A DNA stretch of 8,999 bases, from positions 1-8,999 of the forward strand of contig JACCVB010000123.1 of the NCBI GenBank assembly GCA_013698385.1, in the 5' to 3' direction. Both the position numbers and the translations under genes were made by a program. The first letter of the stretch is position 1. Every line of letters begins with the position of its first letter. The DNA comes from Chloroflexota bacterium (lineage in GTDB: Bacteria; Chloroflexota; Limnocylindria; Limnocylindrales; CSP1-4). Positions 1 to 6,466 of the stretch are shown here, one piece after another. Below the pieces are notes generated by a model. It was not told the DNA's origin, made no database searches, and worked only from the letters and a program-made list of their open reading frames with translations.

Positions 1-818
1 CCCGCAGAACGGGTTCGATTGGTCGGCGATGGCGGCTTCGGCAAATTCGGGATGGACGCCGCCGACCTCCGTACGGCCGCGAGCGTCGCGGATCGGTCGC
101 CCCATCTCGAACTGCTCGGCCTGCATGCGTTCGGGGCGTCGAACGTCCTCGACGCCCGGGTCCTGCTCGACCACGTCATGGCCACCGGCCGGGTCGCCCG
201 GGAGCTCGCCATCGTGACCGGCGCGCCGGTCCAGATCGTCGATGTCGGTGGCGGCCTCGGGATCCCGTACCAGGACGAGGACGAGCCGCTGGACCTCGCC
301 ACGTTCCGGGCCGGCCTCGCCGAGATCGTCGACCAGTGGGCGGCGGATCCCCTGCTCGCCGACGCGCGTCTGCTGCTGGAACCGGGTCGCTTTCTCGTCG
401 GCCCGGCCGGCGCGTATCTCGCCCGGGTGGTGGACCGCAAGTCGATCGACGGGATGGAGGTCGCGATCCTCGACGGCGGGGTCCATCACGTCCTTCGGCA
501 GGCCCTCGTGCGAACCGAGCATCGCGTCCGGCCGCTCGGTCCCATGACGGGCCGGCCCGTGCCGATGACGATCGCCGGGCCTCTCTGCTCCGGCCTGGAC
601 ATCCTGGCCAGCGGCGCGGTCATGGCGTCGCCGTCGGTCGGCGATCTGGTGGCCGTGCTCGATGTCGGCGCCACGGCTTCACCGAGTCGATGCCCTACTT
701 CCTGTCGCATCCCATCCCGGCCGAGGTGATCGCCCAGAACGGGCAGGCCGAGTGCATCCGGCCACGGCTGGATCCCGTCACATGGCTCGAGGCGCAGGTC
801 ATCCCGGACCTCCGCTGA
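1..818 (+). CDS. Fold-III PLP-dependent decarboxylase, 5'-truncated and frameshifted
   Basis: C-terminal part of an Orn/Lys/Arg/DAP decarboxylase-2 family enzyme, which removes a carboxyl group from an amino acid or amino-acyl substrate using PLP. The frame is open from base 1, so the N-terminal barrel with the PLP lysine lies outside the window; the TTG at 19 is internal. Visible motifs are GLHAFGAS, the glycine-rich phosphate loop VGGGLGI, EPGR, and GPLC followed by D in the C-terminal beta-barrel. Frame 1 ends early at 729, but after about 672 frame 3 continues the family sequence (GFTESMPYFLSHPIPAEV) to a TGA at 816-818. Restoring one T after 672 gives the family motif GAYGF. The C-terminus resembles exosortase-associated and BtrK-like decarboxylases more than lysine-pathway LysA, so the substrate is unknown. 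The break is either a real lesion or a sequencing/assembly error. Fold assignment is confident, function is not. Confidence 0.8.
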   Translation, partial: RRTGSIGRRWRLRQIRDGRRRPPYGRERRGSVAPSRTARPACVRGVERPRRPGPARPRHGHRPGRPGARHRDRRAGPDRRCRWRPRDPVPGRGRAAGPRHVPGRPRRDRRPVGGGSPARRRASAAGTGSLSRRPGRRVSRPGGGPQVDRRDGGRDPRRRGPSRPSAGPRANRASRPAARSHDGPARADDDRRASLLRPGHPGQRRGHGVAVGRRSGGRARCRRHGFTESMPYFLSHPIPAEVIAQNGQAECIRPRLDPVTWLEAQVIPDLR

Positions 819-845
819 GGCGCCGGCCTGTGGCACCATCCGCTG

Positions 846-1850
846 GTGAGCACGCCCCCGGCCGCGCGACCCCGCGGCGATCGACTGCGACTGGGGCTGA
901 TCGGCGCCGGCTGGATCATGCCGGCCCACCTGGCCGCCCTTGACCGACTCGGGCGCACGGAGGTCGTCGGCGTGGCGTCGGCACGACTGACCAGTGCGCA
1001 GGCCACGGCCGGTGCTCGGGGAGCGACTGCGTACGACGACATCGAACGGATGCTCGACGAGCAGCACCCTGACGTCGTGTATGTGGCCGTGCCGCCTTCA
1101 GCTTCGGTCGCCGCGTGCCTGGCGGTCGCCCAGCGCGGGATCCCGTTCCTCGCCGAAAAGCCGCTGGCCGCGACCGACTCGGAGGGGCCCGCACGCGTCG
1201 CCGCCGAAGTCGCCGAGCGCGGCCTCGTCGCCGCGGTGGGCTATCACCTGCGCGCCCTGGAGCAACTCCCCGAGGTCCGGCGGCGGCTCGGGGACAACCC
1301 GGCTCGCCTCGTGACCGGGCACTGGATGGACGGCACGCCGGCACCGGCCTGGTGGCTGCGCGAGGCGGTCGGCGGCGGCCAGGTCGTGGAGCAGGCGACC
1401 CATCTGTACGACCTGGCCCGGACCCTTGTCGGTGAGGCCACGGTCGTGGGCGCGGCCTCGTATCGTGACGATCCGGTCGTGCCCGAAGGCGCGGACGTGG
1501 TGGACGCCACGAGTGCCGTGATCCGGTTCGAGAGCGGCGCGGTCGGCAGCTTCGCCAACACCCGTCGACTGGCCACGCACGTCGTCGACATCTCGTTCAC
1601 CTCGGACGGGCTGCTGACGACGATCCGGCGGACGAGCCCGGATCCGGGACGCTGGGAGGTCACCTTCCACGACGGGCGATCCATCCTGACCCGGCCGCCG
1701 GGCCGCGATCCCTATGAGCATCAGGCGGAGGTGTTCCTCGACGCGGTGGAGGCAGGCGACCCGGCCGCGGTCCTCTCGACCTATGCCGACGCGGTCCTGA
1801 CCGATCGATTGACCCGGGCAGTGGTGGCCGCCACGGGCCGTCCGGGCTGA
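846..1850 (+). CDS. Gfo/Idh/MocA family NAD(P)-dependent oxidoreductase
   Basis: Predicted cytoplasmic dehydrogenase of 334 residues, a normal length for the family. The N-terminal Rossmann domain shows GLIGAGWI at 17-24, and the family's EKP motif is at 104-106 (FLAEKPLA). The C-terminal domain has GGGQVVEQATHLYDL at about 176-190, whose H186 and D189 match the catalytic His and Asp positions. Members oxidise or reduce sugars, inositols, amino sugars or their derivatives; the substrate cannot be read here. The start is GTG at 846. The next in-frame Met (residue 25) would remove the nucleotide-binding loop, so a later start is unlikely. No well-spaced ribosome site precedes it: the nearest GAGG (817-820) overlaps the upstream stop. 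The gene lies 27 nt after the decarboxylase in the same direction, so the two are probably co-transcribed and may share a pathway. That link is inference. Confidence 0.9.
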   Translation: MSTPPAARPRGDRLRLGLIGAGWIMPAHLAALDRLGRTEVVGVASARLTSAQATAGARGATAYDDIERMLDEQHPDVVYVAVPPSASVAACLAVAQRGIPFLAEKPLAATDSEGPARVAAEVAERGLVAAVGYHLRALEQLPEVRRRLGDNPARLVTGHWMDGTPAPAWWLREAVGGGQVVEQATHLYDLARTLVGEATVVGAASYRDDPVVPEGADVVDATSAVIRFESGAVGSFANTRRLATHVVDISFTSDGLLTTIRRTSPDPGRWEVTFHDGRSILTRPPGRDPYEHQAEVFLDAVEAGDPAAVLSTYADAVLTDRLTRAVVAATGRPG

Positions 1851-1899
1851 CCGGCCCCGCCTGACCGGCCTGGCTGACCTGCCTGGCTCACCCGCCAGG
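1847..1899. repeat. Degenerate 13-14 nt tandem repeat between convergent genes
   Basis: Four related 10-mers occur in a row: CTGACCGGCC at 1847, the same at 1861, CTGACCTGCC at 1874 and CTCACCCGCC at 1887, joined by 3-4 nt spacers (CCGC or TGG). The first unit contains the TGA stop of the dehydrogenase, and the last contains the reverse-strand stop of the reductase. CCTGGC (1882-1887) and GCCAGG (1894-1899) could form a 6-bp stem with a 6-nt loop. No T-run follows on either strand, so it is not a standard intrinsic terminator. It probably arose by slippage. Confidence 0.55.
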
Positions 1900-2844
1900 T
1901 GCGCCGGCCCCGTCCTCCAGCCAGCGCCGATCGGGTCCATCGAGCTCGACGTCGAGCGACCGCCAGAGTGCCTCCACGCCGCCCGGGTCGCGGGCGCCGG
2001 CGAGCGCGATGGAGACGTGAGGTTGCGCGAGCACAGACGCGAGGGCGACCTGGCCGGCCGTCAGGCCACGCGCCCGGCCGAGCTCCCGCGCACGATCCCG
2101 GCGCGCCCGGTTCGTGGCGCTGTCGTAGGCCGCCACGATCTCTGGAGCGGTGCCGGCAGGCCCGAAATCGTCCGCGAAGAAGCCGTTCGACTGGGCAGAC
2201 CAGGCGATGAGCGCGACGCCACCGCCAGCATAGAACGCGCGAGATGCTGGATCCATCGCATCGATGGCACCTGGCCACGCGGCCTGGACCGGAACGGCGA
2301 GTCCCACGTGCGCACTGCTCCAGGCTGGTGAGGTGCGTCCGGCACGCGCCGCGTAGGTCCGGGCGGCCGCCAGTCGCTCGACGGTCCAGTTCGAGACGCC
2401 CACGGTGCTCGCCCGCCCCGCCCGGACCTCCGCGTCCAGCGCGTCCACGAGCTCATCGACCGGCACGGTCGGATCATCGCGATGGAGCAGGTACAGCTCG
2501 ATGTGGTCCGTGCCCAGGCGTTCCAGCGACGCAGTCAGGTCCGCCTGGATCGCCGCCGGGCTGACGCGGGATCGCCAGGCGGCGTCGGGATGGCCGCCCT
2601 TCGTCAGGATCACGGTCCGCTCGCGCGCGCCGCGCGCGGCCATCCACCGGCCCACGACGGACTCCGACTCGCCATGGCCGTAGACCGCGGCCGTGTCGAG
2701 CAGGTCGCCCCCGAGATCGGCCCAGCGATCCAGGACCGCGAAGGCAGCGTCGCGTCGATCGAGCCGGAAGTTGACGGTGCCGAGCCCGATGCGCTGGAGC
2801 TCCCGGCCGAGCGACGCGACGTAGCGGGCTCTTGCCGCGCTCAA
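1888..2844 (-). CDS. Aldo/keto reductase
   Basis: A 318-residue single-domain TIM-barrel reductase, expected in the cytoplasm and using NADP(H) or NAD(H) on a carbonyl or sugar substrate. The family's catalytic tetrad is intact: D50 (LLDTA), Y55 (VYGHGES), K82 (LTKGG) and H121 (LLHRDDP). The SNW at 151-153 is the usual family motif on the inner barrel face. A cofactor-binding stretch lies near 270-300 (VSIALAGARDPGGVEAL). The start is TTG at 2844-2842, which overlaps the TGA of the LacI-family gene in the sequence TTGA, so translation is probably coupled. No independent ribosome site is obvious. Being in the repressor's operon suggests it is expressed under the same control and may act on L-arabinose, a related sugar aldehyde or the inducer. 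This is inference; the exact subfamily and substrate are not identifiable by eye. Confidence 0.9.
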   Translation of the reverse strand: MSAARARYVASLGRELQRIGLGTVNFRLDRRDAAFAVLDRWADLGGDLLDTAAVYGHGESESVVGRWMAARGARERTVILTKGGHPDAAWRSRVSPAAIQADLTASLERLGTDHIELYLLHRDDPTVPVDELVDALDAEVRAGRASTVGVSNWTVERLAAARTYAARAGRTSPAWSSAHVGLAVPVQAAWPGAIDAMDPASRAFYAGGGVALIAWSAQSNGFFADDFGPAGTAPEIVAAYDSATNRARRDRARELGRARGLTAGQVALASVLAQPHVSIALAGARDPGGVEALWRSLDVELDGPDRRWLEDGAGAPGG

Positions 2845-3899
2845 GGCGCGTCATCCGCGCGAGCCGCCGGGGCGCTTTCGCGGATGACCAGCTCGGGTGC
2901 GAGGGTGAGGGCTCGAACGGGCGCCCCGTCGGGGCCGGGTTCCGCGGTCTCGATGAGTTCGCGCACGGCGAGACGCCCAAGCTCGCGCAGCGGCTGGCGG
3001 ACGGTCGTCAAGGAGGGAGTGAACTGGGCACCCTCCTCGATGCCGTCGAAGCCGACAAGGGCGAGCTCGTTCGGCACGGCGATCCCCCGCCGGTTCGCGA
3101 CGGACAGCACGCCAAGCGCCATCTGATCGTTGGCCGCGAAGACCCCATCCATCTCGGGATCGGCCAGGAGCATCGCCTCGAACGCACTTGCGCCGCTCGC
3201 TGAGGTCCAGTCGCCGACCTGGACCGGACCCGGCGTCTGACCCGCCTCCCGCAAGGTATCCAGCCACCCGGAGTGGCGATCGCGCGCCTCGTGCCAGGTC
3301 AGCGGCCCGGCCAGGTGCCCGATCCGCCGACAGCCGAGGGACAGCAGGTGCCGGGTCGCCTCGCGCGCCCCGGCGTGGTTGTCGATGAGGATGGTCGAGA
3401 AGGCGGCGGATGGATCCGACTTCAGGAAGACGATCGGCGGCGAAGCCCGGGGCAGCCGGGCGCGAACCTCAGCCAGATCGGCGCCCAGGTCCGGTGCCGC
3501 GAAGATGATGCCCTCCACCCGGTGGGCCATGAGCAGGGCGATCTCGGGCATGATGTCCACCTGGCCGCTGCTCGCGATCTCCTTGAGCAGCAGCGCGTAG
3601 CCGGACGCCTCAGACTCCGCCGTGATGCCGTTGAGCGTCTGGGCCACCCCGAAGTAACGTAGCCCGGCGGCGATCACGCCCAGCGTGTACGAGCGCCGCT
3701 GGACCAAGCTTCGGGCGACGGCACTCGGTTGGAAGCCGACCCGTTCGATGGCGGCCTCAACTGCGGCGCGCGTCTCCGGGGAGACGTCCGGGCGCTGATT
3801 GATCACCCGCGACACCGTCTGCACGGACACGCCGCACATCCGGGCGATCTCCACGATCGTCACCCGGTGGCCGCCGTTCGCTCGCTGTTGTTGGTCCAA
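2841..3899 (-). CDS. LacI-family transcriptional regulator, probable arabinose-locus repressor
   Basis: A 352-residue regulator with standard LacI architecture. The helix-turn-helix is at about 13-34 (VTIVEIARMCGVSVQTVSRV). The hinge region at about 55-69 (GFQPSAVARSL) normally inserts into the operator minor groove. The periplasmic-binding-protein-like effector domain runs from about 72, with ANDQMALG (256-263), GFDGIEEG (283-290) and SLTTVRQP (296-303). The TTG start is favoured because a GAGGA ribosome site sits 4 nt upstream and no other start codon lies between TTG and the upstream in-frame stop. A shorter start at the GTG of residue 13 would leave no residues before the helix-turn-helix. 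The gene is divergent from araB, and the spacer carries LacI-type operators that recur before the sugar-binding protein gene. It therefore most likely represses araBDA, the uptake genes and itself, with L-arabinose or a derivative as inducer. Family is certain; ligand and targets are inferred. Confidence 0.93.
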   Translation of the reverse strand: MDQQQRANGGHRVTIVEIARMCGVSVQTVSRVINQRPDVSPETRAAVEAAIERVGFQPSAVARSLVQRRSYTLGVIAAGLRYFGVAQTLNGITAESEASGYALLLKEIASSGQVDIMPEIALLMAHRVEGIIFAAPDLGADLAEVRARLPRASPPIVFLKSDPSAAFSTILIDNHAGAREATRHLLSLGCRRIGHLAGPLTWHEARDRHSGWLDTLREAGQTPGPVQVGDWTSASGASAFEAMLLADPEMDGVFAANDQMALGVLSVANRRGIAVPNELALVGFDGIEEGAQFTPSLTTVRQPLRELGRLAVRELIETAEPGPDGAPVRALTLAPELVIRESAPAARADDAP

Positions 3900-3903
3900 G
3901 GCG

Positions 3904-3908
3904 TCCTC
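3904..3908 (-). promoter_or_regulatory. Ribosome binding site of the LacI-family gene
   Basis: The reverse strand reads GAGGA, then four bases (CGCC), then the TTG start at 3899. This spacing supports TTG as the initiator, since no ATG, GTG or TTG occurs further upstream in frame before a stop. Confidence 0.6.
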
Positions 3909-3926
3909 GATCAGGTTGCGGCAGGC

Positions 3927-3955
3927 TTGTGCGTGGGTCCTGCTGCTGGTAGGTT
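3927..3955 (+). promoter_or_regulatory. Weak candidate promoter for araBDA
   Basis: TTGTGC (3927-3932) and TAGGTT (3950-3955) are separated by 17 bp and each matches the sigma70 consensus at three of six positions. The tandem operator begins 10 bp downstream, a geometry close to that of the better promoter before chvE. The assignment rests mainly on that parallel. I saw no convincing promoter for the divergent lacI operon. Confidence 0.3.
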
Positions 3956-3965
3956 AGCCGTCCCA

Positions 3966-3992
3966 CGTGAACGTTATCGGGAACGCTAACGG
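3966..3992. promoter_or_regulatory. Tandem LacI-type operator, araB/lacI copy
   Basis: Two 12-nt units lie head to tail, CGTGAACGTTAT then CGGGAACGCTAA, followed by CGG. The cores GTGAACGTT and GGGAACGCT resemble LacI-family operators, which are near-palindromes centred on CG. Of 27 positions, 24 match the block at 8051-8077. It lies between the divergent lacI and araB genes, 67 nt from the lacI start and 96 nt from the araB start, so bound repressor could control both. Confidence 0.75.
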
Positions 3993-4078
3993 TTGGTGTC
4001 CAGTAGGGTGCGGTCGTCCCACGGTGTCGCGGTCCCGCAACCATCGACCCATCTCCGTGATCCCGCGCCCCACCCGTC

Positions 4079-4086
4079 AGGAGGGA
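4079..4086 (+). promoter_or_regulatory. Ribosome binding site of araB
   Basis: AGGAGGGA is a near-perfect anti-16S match, with AGGAGG ending 4 nt before the TTG at 4089. It fixes the araB start at this TTG rather than at the upstream in-frame TTG (3993), which lies right behind the operator. Confidence 0.8.
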
Positions 4087-4088
4087 CC

Positions 4089-5801
4089 TTGAACAGGTAC
4101 GCGATCGGCGTCGACTTCGGCACGGAATCGGGTCGGGCCATCCTGGTCGATGTCGCCGATGGACGAACCCTTGCGAGCGCGGTCCACGCCTACGGCAATG
4201 GCGTCATGGATCGGACCCTCCCGGCCGACGCGGGAGGCGCCGCACTGCCACCGGAATGGGCGCTCCAGGACCCCGACGACTACCTCCAGGTTTACCGGAC
4301 GACGATCCCGGAGATCCTGCGCGCCAGCGCGGTCGCGCCCCACGACGTGATCGGCGTCGGCATCGACTTCACCGCCTGCACGATGCTCCCGGTCACGGCC
4401 GACGGCACGCCCCTGTGCAACGTGCCGGAGTTCCGTGGCGAACGCCACGCCTGGGTCAAGCTCTGGAAGCATCACGCCGCGCAGCCCCAGGCGGATCGGA
4501 TCAACCAGGTCGCCAGGGATCGTGCCGAGCCGTGGCTGGCGCGGTATGGCGAGCGGATCTCGTCGGAATGGTTCTTCGCCAAGGCCCTCCAAATCCTGGA
4601 GGAAGCGCCACACGTCTACCAGCGTGCGGACCGGCTCATCGAGGCCGCCGACTGGGTCGTCTGGCGGCTGACCGGGGAGGAGCGTCGCAACGTCTGTACC
4701 GCCGGCTACAAGGCGATGTGGTCCAGGGCCGCAGGCTTCCCGTCGAACGACTACTTCGGGGCCCTGCATCCCGACTTCGCCGACGTCGTCGACTCGAAGA
4801 TGTCGCGCGAGCTGCACGACCTGGGCGAGCGGGCCGGAGGACTCTCCGATGAAGCCGCGGCCTGGACCGGGTTGCTGCCCGGCACCGCCGTCGCCATCGC
4901 CAACGTGGATGCTCACGTGGCCGTCCCCGCGGCGACGGTCGTCGAACCCCATCGCATGGTCATGATCATGGGCACCTCGACCTGCCATATGGTCATGGCG
5001 CCCGACGAGCAGACCGTGCCGGGCATGTGCGGTTCCGTGGAAGACGGGATCCTGCCCGGACGGTTCGGATACGAGGCCGGGCAGTCCGCGGTGGGCGACC
5101 ACTTCGGCTGGTTCGTGGACCATGCGGTGCCGCCGGCCTATCACGACGCCGCGGCCGCCCGAGGACAGGACATCCACGTCTACCTCCAGGAGCTCGCCGG
5201 AGACCTGGCCATCGGGGAATCCGGATTGCTCGCCTTGGACTGGTGGAACGGCAACCGGTCCGTGCTGGTGGACACGGGCCTGAGCGGCCTGCTCCTGGGA
5301 GCGACCCTGGCGACTGTGCCCGAGGAGATCTACCGGGCGCTCGTCGAGGCGACCGCCTTCGGGACGCGCGTGATCATCGAGACGTTCGAGGCGAACGGCG
5401 TGCCGATCCACGACATCGTGGCCTGCGGCGGCCTGGCCGAGAAGAGCCCGCTGATCATGCAGATCTATGCCGACGTGACCGGCAAGACGTTCCGCATCAG
5501 CGCGTCGGACCAGACCCCGGCGCTTGGCTCGGCGATGCACGCGGCAGTCGCCGCGGGGGCGAGGGCCGGAGGCCATGCCACGATCGAGGACGCCTCGCGA
5601 ACGATGGCCCGCTTGCGTGACACGGCCTACGAGCCGATCCCCGAGAACCATGTCGCGTACGACACGCTGTACCGCGAATACGTCCGGCTGCACGACTACT
5701 TCGGTCGGAGCGGCAACGACGTGATGAAGGTCCTCAAGGGCGTGCGCGCCAGGGCACGCGCGGGACGGACGGCGGGCACGTCCGCCGCCGTGGGGGTCTG
5801 A
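4089..5801 (+). CDS. araB: Ribulokinase
   Basis: ATP-dependent cytoplasmic kinase that phosphorylates L-ribulose to L-ribulose 5-phosphate, the second step of the isomerase pathway for L-arabinose. From the TTG at 4089 it has 570 residues, close to the 566 of E. coli AraB. It is a two-domain FGGY carbohydrate kinase: the N-terminal ATPase-fold motif is YAIGVDFGTESGRA (4-17), the AraB-typical GIDFTACTMLP is at 91-101, and the likely catalytic Asp is D274 in NVDAHV. MGTSTCHMV is at 294-302, and the C-terminal nucleotide-binding signature CGGLAEKSPLIMQIYADV is at 446-463, followed by ALGSAMHAA (478-486). The last 20 residues form an Arg/Ala-rich tail (RARARAGRTAGTSAAVGV) that looks dispensable. 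It heads araB-araD-araA, with one base before araD, and is probably repressed through the operator at 3966-3992. Confusion with xylulokinase or glycerol kinase is unlikely given the AraB-specific motifs and the neighbours. Confidence 0.97.
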   Translation: MNRYAIGVDFGTESGRAILVDVADGRTLASAVHAYGNGVMDRTLPADAGGAALPPEWALQDPDDYLQVYRTTIPEILRASAVAPHDVIGVGIDFTACTMLPVTADGTPLCNVPEFRGERHAWVKLWKHHAAQPQADRINQVARDRAEPWLARYGERISSEWFFAKALQILEEAPHVYQRADRLIEAADWVVWRLTGEERRNVCTAGYKAMWSRAAGFPSNDYFGALHPDFADVVDSKMSRELHDLGERAGGLSDEAAAWTGLLPGTAVAIANVDAHVAVPAATVVEPHRMVMIMGTSTCHMVMAPDEQTVPGMCGSVEDGILPGRFGYEAGQSAVGDHFGWFVDHAVPPAYHDAAAARGQDIHVYLQELAGDLAIGESGLLALDWWNGNRSVLVDTGLSGLLLGATLATVPEEIYRALVEATAFGTRVIIETFEANGVPIHDIVACGGLAEKSPLIMQIYADVTGKTFRISASDQTPALGSAMHAAVAAGARAGGHATIEDASRTMARLRDTAYEPIPENHVAYDTLYREYVRLHDYFGRSGNDVMKVLKGVRARARAGRTAGTSAAVGV

Positions 5802-5802
5802 C

Positions 5803-6444
5803 GTGCTCGAGGCGATCCGCGAGGACTTGCTCCGGCTGCACCTGGAACTGCCCCGGCACGGACTCGTCGTGTGGACCGGCGGCAACGTCAGCGCCCGCGA
5901 TCCCGAGTCCGGTCTCGTGGCCATCAAGCCGTCCGGCGTCCGCTACGAGGACCTGACGGCCGAGTCGATGGTCGTCGTGGATCTCGAGGGCCAAATCGTC
6001 GAGGGCTCGAACAAGCCCTCGTCCGATACCGCCAGCCACCTTTACATCTATCGTCATCGGCCAGACGTCAACGGCGTCGTCCACACGCACTCCCGGTATG
6101 CGACGGCGTTCGCGGCGGTCGGCCGGTCCATCCCGGTCTACCTCACGGCCCAGGCCGATGAGTTCGGCGGCGAGATCCCGTGCGCCGGGTTCGCCATGAT
6201 CGGCGACGAGGCGATCGGCGCCCAGGTCGTGGAGACGATCGGACGCTCGCCGGCCGTCCTGCTCAAGAACCATGGGGTATTCACGATCGGGGCGAGTGCC
6301 AGCGCCGCGGTGAAGGCCGCAGTGATGACCGAGGACGTCGCCGCGACCGTCTTCGCGGCCCTGCAACTGGGCCAGCCCGACATCCTGCCCGACGAGGTCG
6401 TGGAACGCCTCCATCGCCGCTACATGAACGATTACGGTCAGTAG
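5803..6444 (+). CDS. araD: L-ribulose-5-phosphate 4-epimerase
   Basis: Zinc-dependent class II aldolase-family enzyme that epimerises L-ribulose 5-phosphate to D-xylulose 5-phosphate, feeding the pentose phosphate pathway. It has 213 residues, slightly shorter than E. coli AraD (231). Visible features are GGNVSAR (26-32), phosphate-binding KPSG (42-45), SSD (73-75), metal ligands H94 and H96 in VHTHS, and the third ligand H157 in KNHGVF. D119 in QADEFGGEIP matches the catalytic Asp of AraD. The protein ends in YGQ as E. coli AraD does, which includes the C-terminal catalytic Tyr. These last two points separate it from L-fuculose-phosphate aldolase. The GTG start lies one base after the araB stop, with a G-run (5792-5796) inside the araB end as the only ribosome-site candidate. 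Translation is therefore probably coupled to araB. Confidence 0.95.
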   Translation: MLEAIREDLLRLHLELPRHGLVVWTGGNVSARDPESGLVAIKPSGVRYEDLTAESMVVVDLEGQIVEGSNKPSSDTASHLYIYRHRPDVNGVVHTHSRYATAFAAVGRSIPVYLTAQADEFGGEIPCAGFAMIGDEAIGAQVVETIGRSPAVLLKNHGVFTIGASASAAVKAAVMTEDVAATVFAALQLGQPDILPDEVVERLHRRYMNDYGQ

Positions 6445-6454
6445 ACCGGACCAC

Positions 6455-6460
6455 GAGGAG
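6455..6460 (+). promoter_or_regulatory. Ribosome binding site of araA
   Basis: GAGGAG, spaced 6 nt from the TTG at 6467. It supports TTG as the araA start, since the next Met (residue 80) would delete the conserved N-terminus. Confidence 0.7.
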
Positions 6461-6466
6461 CCCGCA

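Noticed and set aside
1098..1940. 280-codon reverse-strand frame over the dehydrogenase
   Set aside because: It lies antisense to a gene with intact Rossmann and EKP motifs, and its translation shows no recognisable domain.
2482..3126. 214-codon + strand frame across the reductase/repressor junction
   Set aside because: It runs antisense to two well-supported genes and has no family resemblance.
3993..4088. Longer araB reading frame beginning at TTG 3993
   Set aside because: It would start right at the operator with no ribosome site and add 32 non-family residues. AGGAGGGA before TTG 4089 and the 570-residue length fit AraB better.
4077..5927. 616-codon open frame on the reverse strand across araB
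   Set aside because: It is an antisense shadow typical of GC-rich coding DNA; the product is low-complexity and matches no family, while the + strand encodes a clear AraB.
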